Shown: positions 17,622 to 27,553 of the stretch, one piece after another
How positions within the stretch are numbered: position 1 is the stretch's first letter
Layout of the letters: the number at the start of each line of letters is the position of its first letter
From: VGJW01 sp035285595
Lineage (GTDB): Bacteria; Cyanobacteriota; Sericytochromatia; S15B-MN24; VGJW01
Direction: 5' to 3'
Assembly: GCA_035285595.1 (NCBI GenBank)
Contig: JAYKGV010000004.1
Coordinates: 1-64,000 of the forward strand
Length of the DNA: 64,000 nucleotides
The notes under the pieces: model-generated
The model's input: the letters and a program-made list of their open reading frames with translations, nothing else
What the model was told of the DNA's origin: nothing
Database searches by the model: none
Position numbers and translations under genes: made by a program

Positions 17622-18722
17622 TTAACAGATTCCCAATAAAGCCTTGTCGATCTCGGATTGAACCAGAGGATCGGTTTCGGTACGGGCCATCTTGACCAGC
17701 GTGCGCCGGTCACCGTGTCGTCCCAGGGCCCAGGCCACATGGGCGCGGACGACCGGCAGATCGTGAGCGACATGTGCGCCGAGGACAGGAGCGGCTTCGG
17801 GATGGCGGCTGTTGCCCAGCACCACGGCTGCATTGCGTGCAAGGCCCTCGCGCCGCGTCCGCTTGATGGCACTCTTGCGGAATCTGGCCGCAAAGCCTTC
17901 CGGGGAGAGGCCCAGCAACTCATCGAGCACGGGGTAATGCCGGTCCACCCGGGCGCGAAAGGCCTCGGTACGGGTCGGTACGGCCTTTCGGTTCCAAGGA
18001 CAGGCTTCCTGGCACAGATCACAGCCGTAGACCCACTCGCCGAGGCGGGGACGATCGAGGTCGGTCAGCATGCCTCTCGTCTCGATGGTCAGGGTGCTGA
18101 TGCACAGCCGGGCATCAAGGGTATTGGGCGCGACGAGCGCACCCGTGGGACAGGCGGCGAGGCAGGCCGTGCATCGGCCGCACGTGATGGGGACCGGACG
18201 TGGGACAGGGTATTCGAGGCTTGTCAGCAGGACCCCGAGGAAACCGAAGGATCCCTGGCCCGGTACGATGAGGTTGCAGTTGCGGCCGATCCAACCGAGG
18301 CCCGCGGCTTCTGCGGCACTGCGCTCAAGCACGGGCCCTGTGTCGACATAGGCTCGGGCGAGGGGATCGCCGAGGCGCTCGGCCAACAGGCGCAGCCTCG
18401 GCGTCATCACGTCATGGTAATCCTCGCCGAGGGCATAGGCTGCGACTCTTCCTCGGGGAACATCGTCCGGCATCGGGCCTGCGGGAGGTAGATCGTGGCG
18501 CTGGTAGACGGCAATGATGCTGCGTGCCTCGGAGTGGACCTGCCGGGGGTCGATCCGACGCTCCGGGGTGCGTGCCAGCCAGGCCATGGACCCGTGGAAG
18601 CCTTGCGCAAGCCACTGCGTGAAGGCTGGCCCGTACCGCGAGGATTCCGCGGGTGCGGCGCCCACGGCGTCGAAGCCCAGGCTCGAGGCCTCTGCCCGCA
18701 GGGTGTCCGGATCCGCTCGCAT
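17622..18722 (-). CDS. queG: Epoxyqueuosine reductase
   Basis: A 366-residue QueG. This cobalamin- and Fe-S-dependent enzyme reduces epoxyqueuosine to queuosine in tRNA. The two ferredoxin-like clusters are visible as CGRCTACLAACPTGA and CDLCQEACPWNRK. The conserved N-terminal cobalamin-binding region includes ALGEDYHDVM and GWIGRNCNLIV, and HEAT-like repeats end the protein (AHDLPVVRAHVAWALGRHGD). The start at 18722 gives the standard N-terminus; an upstream extension is possible but lacks support. It is divergent from the aldehyde dehydrogenase. Another queuosine enzyme, QueF, lies about 30 kb away, so the pathway is not clustered. Confidence 0.94.
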   Translation of the reverse strand: MRADPDTLRAEASSLGFDAVGAAPAESSRYGPAFTQWLAQGFHGSMAWLARTPERRIDPRQVHSEARSIIAVYQRHDLPPAGPMPDDVPRGRVAAYALGEDYHDVMTPRLRLLAERLGDPLARAYVDTGPVLERSAAEAAGLGWIGRNCNLIVPGQGSFGFLGVLLTSLEYPVPRPVPITCGRCTACLAACPTGALVAPNTLDARLCISTLTIETRGMLTDLDRPRLGEWVYGCDLCQEACPWNRKAVPTRTEAFRARVDRHYPVLDELLGLSPEGFAARFRKSAIKRTRREGLARNAAVVLGNSRHPEAAPVLGAHVAHDLPVVRAHVAWALGRHGDRRTLVKMARTETDPLVQSEIDKALLGIC

Positions 18723-18772
18723 GCCTTCATCATGCAGCAGCCGACAGCTGCTTTGCATGGGGGGACCGGCCC

Positions 18773-20149
18773 TTGAAGGACATCATCGAAGGCGCCCGCA
18801 GGGCCCAGAGGGCCTGGGGCGAGCTGACACCTGCCGAGCGTGCCCGCCGTATGCGGCCTTGGTGGCGACGGATCCTGCAAGGCATGGGGCCCTTGGCCGA
18901 GGCCATCGCGGAAGAGACGGGCAAGCCACGCTTCGAGGCGTTGTTTCACGAAGTCCTTCCCCTGCTGGACGGCCTGCGCTACCAGATGAGGCAGGCGCCG
19001 CGACGGTTGCGTCCCCGGCGGCTGCCGTTGCACCTGGCGCTGCACCGACGTTCGGAGCTGGTGCCGGTGCCGTTGGGCGTGGTCGGCATCATCGCGCCGT
19101 GGAACTTCCCGGTGGCCATCGGCATCGGCGATGCGACCACCGCCCTGCTGGCAGGAAATGCCGTGGTGCTCAAGCCCTCGGAGCGAACGCCGCATGCCAC
19201 ACGTCTGGTGGCGGGCTGGTGGGTCGAGTGTGGTCTCGATCCGAACCTGCTGCAGGTCCGAACGGGAGGACCCGAGGCGGGGCAGGAACTCATCGCCGCG
19301 GGGCCCGACCACATCATTTTCACGGGGTCCGTGCCCGGGGGGCGCAAGGTCGCCATGGCGGCTGCCGAGCGGCTGATTCCGACCACGCTCGAGTTGGGAG
19401 GCAAGGCCCCTGCCCTCGTCTGTCCTGATGCGGACCTCGCCGAGACGGCACGCACCCTGGTCTGGGGTGCATATGCCAACTGTGGGCAGGTGTGTGCGTC
19501 CGTCGAACGAGTCTACGTCCCTCGGCAGATCTGGACGCCCTTGTTGGAAGAGTTGCGCGGCGCGCTGAAGGGGTTGCGGCCCGGGTTGGATGTCGGTCGC
19601 CCCACGATGCCCGAGGCCGTCTCTCGTTGGGATGCCCAGGTGGCAGATGCCGTGGCGCGTGGAGCCCAGACCTTCCGTCCGGAGGCCGACTTTGCCGCGC
19701 CTTTCTATCCGCCCACCTTGCTGGCTCCGTGTCCATTCGATGCGCGTGTGATGCAGGAGGAGACCTTCGGGCCGCTCCTGCCGCTGTGCCCGGTCGAGGA
19801 CGTGGACGAGGCCATGGCTTTGGCCAACGCAAGCGAGGTGGGTCTCCTGGCCTACGTCTTCACGCGGGATGTGGCGGCCGGGCGTCACCTCGCCGCCAAG
19901 CTCGAAGTCGGGACCGTCATGATCAATGAAGTCATCCTGAGCCATGCCATGCCTGAGACGCCCTGGGGTGGTCAGAAAGACTCTGGATGGGGGCGTGTGC
20001 ATGGCGAGCAGGGCTTGGACGCGGTGGTGCACTGGCGCCATGTGAACAGTCCCGGTTTCACGTGGCGGCTTCGTCCGTGGGTGCATCCTTACGAGGAGGA
20101 ATGGATGCGCCTTGCGGAGCGGTGGTTGCCCCGAATCTGGAGGGTCTAG
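18773..20149 (+). CDS. NAD(P)-dependent aldehyde dehydrogenase
   Basis: A 458-residue aldehyde dehydrogenase of the compact class 3-like group, which oxidises aldehydes to acids. The visible motifs are the oxyanion/NAD region PLGVVGIIAPWNFPV, the coenzyme loop FTGSVPGGRKVA, the catalytic Glu in LELGGKAPALV and the nucleophile in NCGQVCASVERVYV. The C-terminus has ETFGPLLPLCPV and GGQKDSGWGR. A TTG is chosen as the start, preceded by a G-run (GGGGGG) about 9 bases upstream; no in-frame ATG fits. The substrate cannot be told. Its stop overlaps by 4 bases the end of a small convergent membrane-protein gene. Confidence 0.9.
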   Translation: MKDIIEGARRAQRAWGELTPAERARRMRPWWRRILQGMGPLAEAIAEETGKPRFEALFHEVLPLLDGLRYQMRQAPRRLRPRRLPLHLALHRRSELVPVPLGVVGIIAPWNFPVAIGIGDATTALLAGNAVVLKPSERTPHATRLVAGWWVECGLDPNLLQVRTGGPEAGQELIAAGPDHIIFTGSVPGGRKVAMAAAERLIPTTLELGGKAPALVCPDADLAETARTLVWGAYANCGQVCASVERVYVPRQIWTPLLEELRGALKGLRPGLDVGRPTMPEAVSRWDAQVADAVARGAQTFRPEADFAAPFYPPTLLAPCPFDARVMQEETFGPLLPLCPVEDVDEAMALANASEVGLLAYVFTRDVAAGRHLAAKLEVGTVMINEVILSHAMPETPWGGQKDSGWGRVHGEQGLDAVVHWRHVNSPGFTWRLRPWVHPYEEEWMRLAERWLPRIWRV

Positions 20150-20355
20150 ATCACAAGCAGTGCGCCAATCAGGACCAGAACGACCCCGCCGCCGACGCCG
20201 ATGAGCTCATTCTTGGTGTGGCCCGCCGCGTCATGGACGAACTCCTTGTCCACGACCTGGGGACCGTCGAAGTCGCGCAGAGCCAGCTGCGACCACGTGG
20301 CCAGCGCGAAGCCTGCAAGGATCAACAGGACGGCCAGCAGCTTGCGACGGTTCAT
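20146..20355 (-). CDS. Small two-span membrane protein
   Basis: A 69-residue protein with two hydrophobic segments, LLAVLLILAGFALATW and IGVGGGVVLVLIGALLVI, joined by a polar loop containing DFDGPQVVDKEFVHDAAGHT. The N-terminal MNRRK gives a positive-inside topology. No family is recognised. It starts at the ATG at 20355; the ribosome binding site is weak. It is convergent with, and overlaps by 4 bases, the aldehyde dehydrogenase gene, and diverges from the SDR gene. Confidence 0.6.
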   Translation of the reverse strand: MNRRKLLAVLLILAGFALATWSQLALRDFDGPQVVDKEFVHDAAGHTKNELIGVGGGVVLVLIGALLVI

Positions 20356-20406
20356 CGTGTCATGATGCAGCCCGGCAAGCGGACGGACAAGCGAATGGGA
20401 GGGGAC

Positions 20407-21150
20407 ATGCAGCAGGCGTGGAGTGGTCGATCGGTGCTGGTCACGGGGGCGAGCCATGGGATCGGCAGGGCGACGGCCGAGGCTTTCGCGCGGCGCGGCG
20501 CGGCGGTGGTCGTGCACTACGGTGCCGACAGGACCGCCGCCGAAGAGGTCGTGCGCGGCATCGCGTCTGCGGGGGGACGTGCGTGGGCGTTGGGTGCCGA
20601 CCTTGCGACGGCCGAGGCATGTCGGGAGCTGGTGGCGAGGTCATGGGAGCTTGCGGGTCCCCTCTCGTCTGCGGCCCTCTGCCACGGCATCGTCCGCAGG
20701 GGTGGATGGGAGAATGTCGATGAAACAGCCTGGGATGATGTGCTGGCCATCAATCTGAAGGCCGTTTTCTTCACGACGCAGGCTCTGGCCGTGCGCATGC
20801 GGGAGGCCGGCGGCGGTAGCCTTGTTCTGGTCGCCAGCATGCGGGCGCTGGAGGGGGCGCCGTCCTCTCCGCACTACGCGGCGGCCAAGGCCGGTGTCGT
20901 GTCCCTCGCCAAGTCGGCGGCCCGGGCGTTTGCCCCGACGGTGAGGGTCAATGCCCTGTCCCCGGGGTATGTCGACACGCGATTGCAGGCCGGGCTTTCG
21001 GCGGAGCAGCGGGAACGCATCCTCGAGGGTATTCCGCTGGCGCGTATGGCGAGTCCGGACGAGATAGCCCGCAGCATCGTGGCTCTCGCCGGCGATGAGC
21101 TGTCGTATGTGACAGGCCAGACCATCCTTGCCGATGGCGGCCGAATTTAG
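20407..21150 (+). CDS. FabG-like short-chain dehydrogenase/reductase
   Basis: A 247-residue classical SDR. The Rossmann motif is TGASHGIG near the N-terminus, and the active site has Ser in VASMRALEG and the Y-x3-K pair in HYAAAKAG. The end SYVTGQTILADGG is typical of the FabG branch (3-oxoacyl-ACP reductase), but the substrate is not certain. GGGAGGGGAC precedes the ATG at 20407, giving a well-supported start. It lies 130 bases upstream of the ACIII operon on the same strand, with an inverted repeat in between. Confidence 0.9.
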   Translation: MQQAWSGRSVLVTGASHGIGRATAEAFARRGAAVVVHYGADRTAAEEVVRGIASAGGRAWALGADLATAEACRELVARSWELAGPLSSAALCHGIVRRGGWENVDETAWDDVLAINLKAVFFTTQALAVRMREAGGGSLVLVASMRALEGAPSSPHYAAAKAGVVSLAKSAARAFAPTVRVNALSPGYVDTRLQAGLSAEQRERILEGIPLARMASPDEIARSIVALAGDELSYVTGQTILADGGRI

Positions 21151-21159
21151 CGGCATGTC

Positions 21160-21189
21160 ACGGAAGGTAAAGTTGCGTTCATCTTCCGT
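21160..21189. other. Inverted repeat between SDR and actA
   Basis: ACGGAAG at 21160-21166 is the reverse complement of CTTCCGT at 21183-21189, with a 16-base spacer. It could be a weak terminator for the SDR gene or a regulator site for the ACIII operon. There is no U tract, and no convincing -35/-10 pair was found beside it. Confidence 0.35.
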
Positions 21190-21280
21190 TTCCGGGCTGG
21201 ACATCCCTCCGGGCGCCTAGTACCCTGCTACCCATCCTTTCAGGCAAGCTTCGCTCTCTCATCCCTTCACTGGAGTCGTG

Positions 21281-21886
21281 ATGAACCCGATCAAGGCCCT
21301 TGTGGCGGTCGCCCCCGTGGTGGCCATCGGCGCCCTCGCGTTCGTGCTCTACAGCGAGCACGCGCACGAAACTGGCTGGAGCATCGGTGCCCCGCATGCC
21401 AGTCCGGTCAAACAGCCGATTCTGTTCTCTCACGAGATTCATGTCGGCAAGCGTGGGATTTCGTGCACCTATTGCCATCAGTTCGTGGACAAGAATGCCC
21501 ACGCCGGCATTCCCCCGATGGAGACGTGCGTCGGATGCCACAAGACTCTGAACGTGGCCGCGCTGCCGAAGTGGGAGCAGGAAGAGATCGGCAAGTTCAT
21601 GACGGGCAATGCACCCAACATGACGCTCAAGGATCCTTCCAAGCCGATCAAGTGGAATCGGGTCTATGACCTCCCTAATCACGCCCACTTCCCTCACCAG
21701 GTTCATATCTATGCCCTGGCGACCAAGCAGGGCAAGGAGGCCGAGACGGCGTGCATCAACTGCCATGGCAACATCGCCAAGCAGGAGGTGGTGCGTCAGG
21801 AGGTGGACCTGATCCGCATGGGCACCTGTCTTTCCTGTCACGACAAGTACGGCGCCAGCAAGGATTGCTGGTCCTGTCACTACTGA
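21281..21886 (+). CDS. actA: ACIII subunit ActA, pentaheme cytochrome c
   Basis: A 201-residue membrane-anchored cytochrome c. An N-terminal hydrophobic segment (about residues 5-24) is followed by five CxxCH heme sites: CTYCH, CVGCH, CINCH, CLSCH and CWSCH, the last almost at the C-terminus. ActA is the pentaheme subunit of alternative complex III, which oxidises menaquinol and passes electrons to cytochrome c or an oxidase. GGAG lies 5 bases before the ATG at 21281 (a GTG at 21278 is also possible). First gene of the act operon, 16 bases before actB1. Confidence 0.95.
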   Translation: MNPIKALVAVAPVVAIGALAFVLYSEHAHETGWSIGAPHASPVKQPILFSHEIHVGKRGISCTYCHQFVDKNAHAGIPPMETCVGCHKTLNVAALPKWEQEEIGKFMTGNAPNMTLKDPSKPIKWNRVYDLPNHAHFPHQVHIYALATKQGKEAETACINCHGNIAKQEVVRQEVDLIRMGTCLSCHDKYGASKDCWSCHY

Positions 21887-21902
21887 TTTCCGAGGAACCC
21901 CG

Positions 21903-24229
21903 ATGGAACGCCGCGAATTCCTGAAGCTCTCGGGGCTGGCCGGTACGGCCTTGGTCCTGGGGGGCTGCGAGGACTACAACTCCCAGCTGGTCGCCTATGT
22001 CGATCGGCCCATTTCCCTGGAGCCTGGTGAAGGTAACCATTTCGCCACGACGTGCGACATGTGCGCGTCGGGGTGTGCGGTTTCAGTCCGCGTGGTCGAG
22101 GGGCGCACCGTGAAGGTCGAGGGGCTCGAGGGTCACCCGCTGAGCCGCGGGGGGCTTTGTGCCCTGGGTCAGGCAGGCGTGCAGCATCAGTACCACCCCG
22201 ATCGCTTCCGCGGGCCTGATCTTCGTTCCAAGGCGGGCGAGGTGAGCGCCGATTACCTCAAGCTCAAGATGTTGGGCGACGAGGCGTTCCGCGCCATGAA
22301 GCGCCCGACGACGGTGGGTGAAAACTTCAAGGTGGGGATCACCAGCTTTGCCGCGCCTGACTTTGCGCTCGCTGATGCTAAGTGGGCTGAGACCCGCAAA
22401 CTCGGTGGCGAACTTTGGACCGCTGCGGCGGACCGGCTTGGCAAGGTCCTGTCCGAGGCGGGCGCCGGCGCCGTGATCGTGCTGGGTCCGCAGGTCCGTG
22501 GACATCGCTACCAGCTGGTGGCTCAGGCGGCCAAGGCCTTCGGGGCGCCCGCCCCGGTCATCGTCGAGCCCTTTGGCTACGAGGTGCTGCGGGCGGCGAA
22601 TCAAGCGGTTTACGGCCGTCCCGACATGCCGTACGTCGATTTGGCCAACACCGAGCTGGCCCTGTGCTTTGGTGAGGAGCCGTTCACGACGGGGCCGGCC
22701 CCCACGCTCTACAACTGGGGCTTCGGGGAGATGCGTCGTGGCCGCGAGTTGGTTCGCGGGCTGTTCGTGGTCGTCAGTACCCGGATGGGCGAGGCGGCTG
22801 CTATCGCGGATCTCTGGATTCCGGTCCGTCCGGGAACGCATGGGGTCATTGCCCAGTTGGCTCTCCATGCCATGGGCAAGGGTGGTGTGACGGTCGCCGA
22901 AGCCCACGAGAAGACGGGTGCGCCCGTCGAGCGGCTTGAAAAGTTCGTGCGTTGGGTCTCCCAGATTGACACCAAGGTGGCCTTCGGAGGCGGTGAAGTG
23001 CTCGGGCACACCAATGCCGTCGAGACGCTGACATTGGTCAATGGTTTGAACGTGGCGGCAGGCATGGTCGGACGCAAGGGTGGCATCCTTCCTGCGGCGC
23101 CCGCGCCCATCACCGGCATGGCTCCGCCGGCTCCCTTGAGCTTCAAGCAGCTCCTGGGCCTGGTCGACCAGATGAAGGCGGGCAAGGTCAAGGCCTTGGT
23201 GGCGATCGGCGTCGACCTGTTCATGGCCTTGCCGGGCTCGGCAGGCCTTGAAGATGCTCTCAAGTCCGTGCCTGAAGTGGTCTCGTTCGCCACGGTGCCG
23301 GATGATACCGCCGCGCTCGCGACGATGGTCCTTCCGGACAGCACGTTCCTCGAGCGCTGGGGAGACGCCACGCCGTCCGTGGGGTCGGGCTCTTCGGTCG
23401 CCACGCTGATGCAGCCTCTGGTCGTGCCGTTTTTCGAGACCCGTTCGGCCGAGGATGTTCTGATTGCCGCTTCCAAGGCAGCCGGCAAGGATCTGGGCTT
23501 CCCTTCGGCCGAAGCTTACTTCAAGGCCAAGTGGGCCGGTGTGGCGAATGATAGCCAGGTCCCCGGAGCCCAGAGTGCCTGGAAGAAGGCCCTGCGCAAC
23601 GGTGGCATCCACAAGCCCGCCCTGGGGGCGCCCCTGGCGGCCAAGATGCCCCCGGCCAACCTTGCGGCCCCCAAGTTCGAAGGCGACGACAATGAGTTTC
23701 CCTTCGTGTTGCAGCCTGTCAAGTCGGTGAAGTATCGCGAAGGCCAGGCGGCCCACCTGCCTTGGTTGCAGGAGATGGCTGATCCCATGTCCGCTGCGGC
23801 GTGGGGTGGTTGGCTCGAGCTGAACCCTCACACGATGGAGAAGTTGGGCGTGGCCCAGTACGACGAAGTCCTCGTCAAGAGCCCCTTTGGTGAAGTCAAG
23901 GTCGGCGTCGTGCCTTATCCTGGCTTGCCTGAGGATGTCGTCGGGATGCCGTTGAACTTCAGTCGAAACCATGGCACGCGTTACGACAGCGTCGAGGGTG
24001 GCAGCACCTGGGAAGCCACGATGAAGAAGGATCCCGGTCGCGGTCAGGATGCCCGTGCCCTGCTCGGTGCCAAGGCCGAGCCAGTGGCCGGTGGTCTGGC
24101 CTGGGGTTCGGTTCGCGTCTCGGTGACGCCGACCGGTGCCAAGTCCAAGCGTCTCGTGCTGGTGTCCAAGAGCATCCAGCCGCAGGAATCGCCCGCGGTC
24201 CCCGCGCGCGTTGAGCAGGAGTTCAAGGT

Positions 24230-24245
<16 letters not shown>
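21903..24245 (+). CDS. actB1: ACIII subunit ActB1, molybdopterin-oxidoreductase-like part
   Basis: A 780-residue homologue of the N-terminal half of ActB, related to molybdopterin oxidoreductases (CISM family). It begins with a Tat motif, RREFLKLSG, followed by a lipobox-like LVLGGC. A C-x2-C-x3-C motif, CDMCASGC, with a fourth Cys in GGLCALGQ, marks the N-terminal Fe-S site of the fold. In characterised ACIII this domain has lost the molybdenum cofactor and acts structurally. In many organisms ActB is one fused protein; here the ferredoxin half is a separate gene that overlaps this one by 16 bases. Confidence 0.92.
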
Positions 24246-25008
<763 letters not shown>

Positions 25009-25012
<4 letters not shown>

Positions 25013-26379
25013 AGCTGCATCCTCCTCTCGTCCACGGTGACGACAAGATCAACCGGGACATCCTTCGGCCGTTGTTCGAGACCAGCTGGCGCTGGTGGGC
25101 GCTGTTCAGTCTCTGCCTCGTCGGTTTCGGCGGGGGGTTCGTGACCTGGATGTGGATGCTGGGTGCAGGCATGTGGGTGACGGGTCTCCATCGGCCGGTC
25201 ATGTGGGGCGTCTTCATCGCCAACTTCGTGTTCTGGGTGGGCCTGTCTCACTCCGGTACGTTGATTTCCGCCATCCTGCGGTTGGCGAAGGCGGATTGGC
25301 GCAGACCCATCACCCGGGCCGCCGAGGCGATGACGGTCTTCACCGTGTTGATGGCCGCCCAGTTTCCGCTCATTCACCTGGGCCGGACCTGGTTCTTCTA
25401 CTACATCATCCCTTATGTGAACCAGCGCGAGATGTGGGGTAACTTCCGCTCGCCATTGGCTTGGGACTTGATGGCCATTCTCACGTATCTGTCGGGGTCG
25501 CTCATCTACCTTTACCTGCCGACGGTGCCGGATTTCGCCATCGCTCGCGACTATGCCACGACTCCCATCCGGAAGAAGCTCTTCACGATGCTGGCCCTCG
25601 GCTGGCGCGGGACGCGCAAGGAGTGGCACCGGATGAATCTCGCCATCTTGATGCTGGCGGTTCTTGTCCTGCCCGTTGCGGTGTCGGTGCATACCATCGT
25701 GTCCTGGGACTTCGCGATGGCGCTCACGCCTCAGTGGCATACGACGATCTTCGGACCGTACTTCGTGCTCGGGGCCATCTACTCGGGCATGGCGTTGGTC
25801 GTGACGCTGACGGTGCTGATTCGTTGGGCTTTCAAGTGGGAGGATTACATCACGCCCTTCCACCTCGACAAGCTGAGCAAGATCATGTTGGTCGCGGCCA
25901 TTCTATGGACGTATCTGTGGGCAGGTGACTACCTGATTACTTGGTATGGCCGTCTGCCCGAGGAGAAGGTCATTCTCGACATCAAGAACGGTGGTCCCTT
26001 CTTCTGGCATCAGCTGACGATGATGTTGGCCAACACGATCGTCGCGATTCCTTTGCTGGCCTTCAAGAAGGTGCGGACCAGTCCTTGGGCGCTCATGTTC
26101 ATCACCGTTTTCATCAACGTCGGCATGTGGCTCGAGCGGTACCTGATTGCGGTGCCCAGCCTCGTTCAGAAGGGGCCATCCTATACCTGGACGACGTATT
26201 CACCGACTTGGGTCGAGTTGATGATGAGCATCTATCCCTTCGCGGGCTTCGTGATGCTGTACGTCTTGTTCGTCAAGATGGCGCCCTTCATCTCGATCTG
26301 GGAGATCCGCGAGGATCGCGTGGCCGAAGCCTACAAGTCGATGGGGCAGGCCAAGCTGCGGGCCATCGTGGCGGAGTAG
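25009..26379 (+). CDS. actC: ACIII subunit ActC, NrfD-type quinol-binding membrane protein
   Basis: A 456-residue polytopic membrane protein of the NrfD/PsrC family, with about eight to ten hydrophobic spans. ActC is the membrane subunit that binds menaquinol beside the Fe-S subunit. Landmarks are an N-terminal FETSWRWWALFSLCLVGF, VGLSHSGTLISAILRL and the later VSVHTIVSWDFAMALTPQWH. The start overlaps the actB2 stop (ATGA), indicating coupled translation. The length is close to known ActC proteins. Confidence 0.95.
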
Positions 26380-26388
26380 GAGAGAACC

Positions 26389-26901
26389 ATGGCCGATACG
26401 TACGTCCTGGCCCGCTATCGCGAGGTCGATCCTGCCGCCGCAGGTATCCAGCGTCTGCTGGGCGCCAGCGTCAAGCCCGAGGACATCGATGTGATGACCG
26501 GGGTGCCCTACCCGGAGGAGGTCTGGGGCCTGCCCGAGAGCAAGAGCAACATCCGCAAGGTGGCAGCCATGTTCTGGGTGATCGGAGCCATCTGTGGTTT
26601 CACGCTGGCAGCCGGTACCGCGTGGCTTTACCCGTTGCCGACGGGGGGCAAGCCCATCGTCTCGCTGCCCACCGCTGCAGTCATTGTCTATGAGATGTCC
26701 ATGCTGATGGGCATCTTCTCGGTGGCCGCCGCGATGCTGATCGAAAGCAAGCTGCCCAACTTCAAGAAGCTGCCCTATCATCCCGCCGTTTCGGATGGAC
26801 ACGTGGTCCTGTCGGTGCGTTGCATCGACGAGAGCTCGGCCGCCAAGGTGGATGAGGTGCTCAAGGGCAGCAACGCCGATGAGGTCCTTCGTCATGTCTA
26901 G
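26389..26901 (+). CDS. actD: ACIII subunit ActD (DUF3341)
   Basis: A 170-residue protein of the DUF3341 family, the ActD subunit of ACIII. It has the expected ferredoxin-fold-like N-terminus (VKPEDIDVMTGVPYP), two central membrane spans (about residues 58-80 and 92-116) and a short cytoplasmic C-terminal domain. ActD packs against ActC in the membrane arm. GGAGAGAACC lies just before the ATG. The next gene overlaps it by 8 bases. Confidence 0.93.
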   Translation: MADTYVLARYREVDPAAAGIQRLLGASVKPEDIDVMTGVPYPEEVWGLPESKSNIRKVAAMFWVIGAICGFTLAAGTAWLYPLPTGGKPIVSLPTAAVIVYEMSMLMGIFSVAAAMLIESKLPNFKKLPYHPAVSDGHVVLSVRCIDESSAAKVDEVLKGSNADEVLRHV

Positions 26902-27415
26902 TCGTCCTCAGAAGAATCTGTTCCCTACCTTCGCGGCTGTCCTGCCTGTCGCCTTGGCCGTGATGGGTTGCCAGGGGCAGATGCGTGACCAGATCAGCTT
27001 CCGTGCTCAGGAGAGCCCGCTGCCGATTCCTGCCTCGGCCGTTGCGCAGAATGATGAGGAAGTCAACTTGGACTATCCCATGGATATCCAAGGCGGGCCG
27101 GTCAATCCCTACAGCAACCCTACCAAGGAATTGTTGACGCTCGGCAAGCGCAAGTACGAAGCTCAGTGTGGTTCTTGTCATGGGCTCGGAGGCAACGGTG
27201 ATGGCAAGGTGGGCAATGCCTTGCTCATCCCTCCGTTCAACCTGCAGCAGCCGATGTACAAGGCCATGTCGGAAGGGCAGTGGTACTTGCGGGTGACGAA
27301 CGGACATCCTTTCGGTCCCGGAATCGATCCCATCATGCCGAAGTATCAAAAGAAGTTGACCATCAAGGAGCGCTGGGCGCTTGTCAGCTACGTCAAGCGT
27401 GAGCTGTTGAAGTAG
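26894..27415 (+). CDS. actE: ACIII subunit ActE, monoheme cytochrome c lipoprotein
   Basis: A 173-residue cytochrome c lipoprotein. The signal peptide ends in a lipobox-like VALAVMGC, and a single heme site, CGSCHG, lies near residue 95. The axial Met is probably in PIMPKYQ. ActE is the monoheme subunit that, with ActA, takes electrons out of ACIII to the terminal acceptor. It starts within the end of actD and is the last gene before a strong terminator. No actF and no cytochrome oxidase gene follows, although ACIII operons often continue into caa3-type oxidase genes. Confidence 0.93.
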   Translation: MSSRPQKNLFPTFAAVLPVALAVMGCQGQMRDQISFRAQESPLPIPASAVAQNDEEVNLDYPMDIQGGPVNPYSNPTKELLTLGKRKYEAQCGSCHGLGGNGDGKVGNALLIPPFNLQQPMYKAMSEGQWYLRVTNGHPFGPGIDPIMPKYQKKLTIKERWALVSYVKRELLK

Positions 27416-27431
27416 CCCGTCTCAGATCCTT

Positions 27432-27458
27432 CGCCCCCGCCTGTAGCAGGTGGGGGCG
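27432..27458 (+). terminator. Terminator of the act operon
   Basis: CGCCCCCGCCTG and CAGGTGGGGGCG form a 12-bp GC-rich stem (one G-U pair) around a TAG loop, 17 bases after the actE stop. A modest T-containing tail (TTGATGCTTTTG) follows. Confidence 0.85.
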
Positions 27459-27486
27459 TTGATGCTTTTGAGATCGCCGGAGTATC

Positions 27487-27517
27487 TTGCTTATTTTTGC
27501 TTGTCATGCGGTATGAT
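27487..27517 (+). promoter_or_regulatory. Probable promoter of the lipoprotein operon
   Basis: An unusually AT-rich patch in GC-rich surroundings. TTGCTT at 27487-27492 is followed after 19 bases by TATGAT at 27512-27517, about 37 bases before the proposed TTG start of the first lipoprotein gene. The spacing is a little long for sigma-70, so the -35 assignment is uncertain; the -10 is the stronger part. Confidence 0.5.
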
Positions 27518-27553
27518 GCATGCATGTTGTAAACTTCGTGGCGTCATGCTGGC

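Noticed and set aside
22083..23972. 629-codon antisense frame over actB1
   Set aside because: It has no family features, while the plus strand encodes a clear ActB1 homologue.
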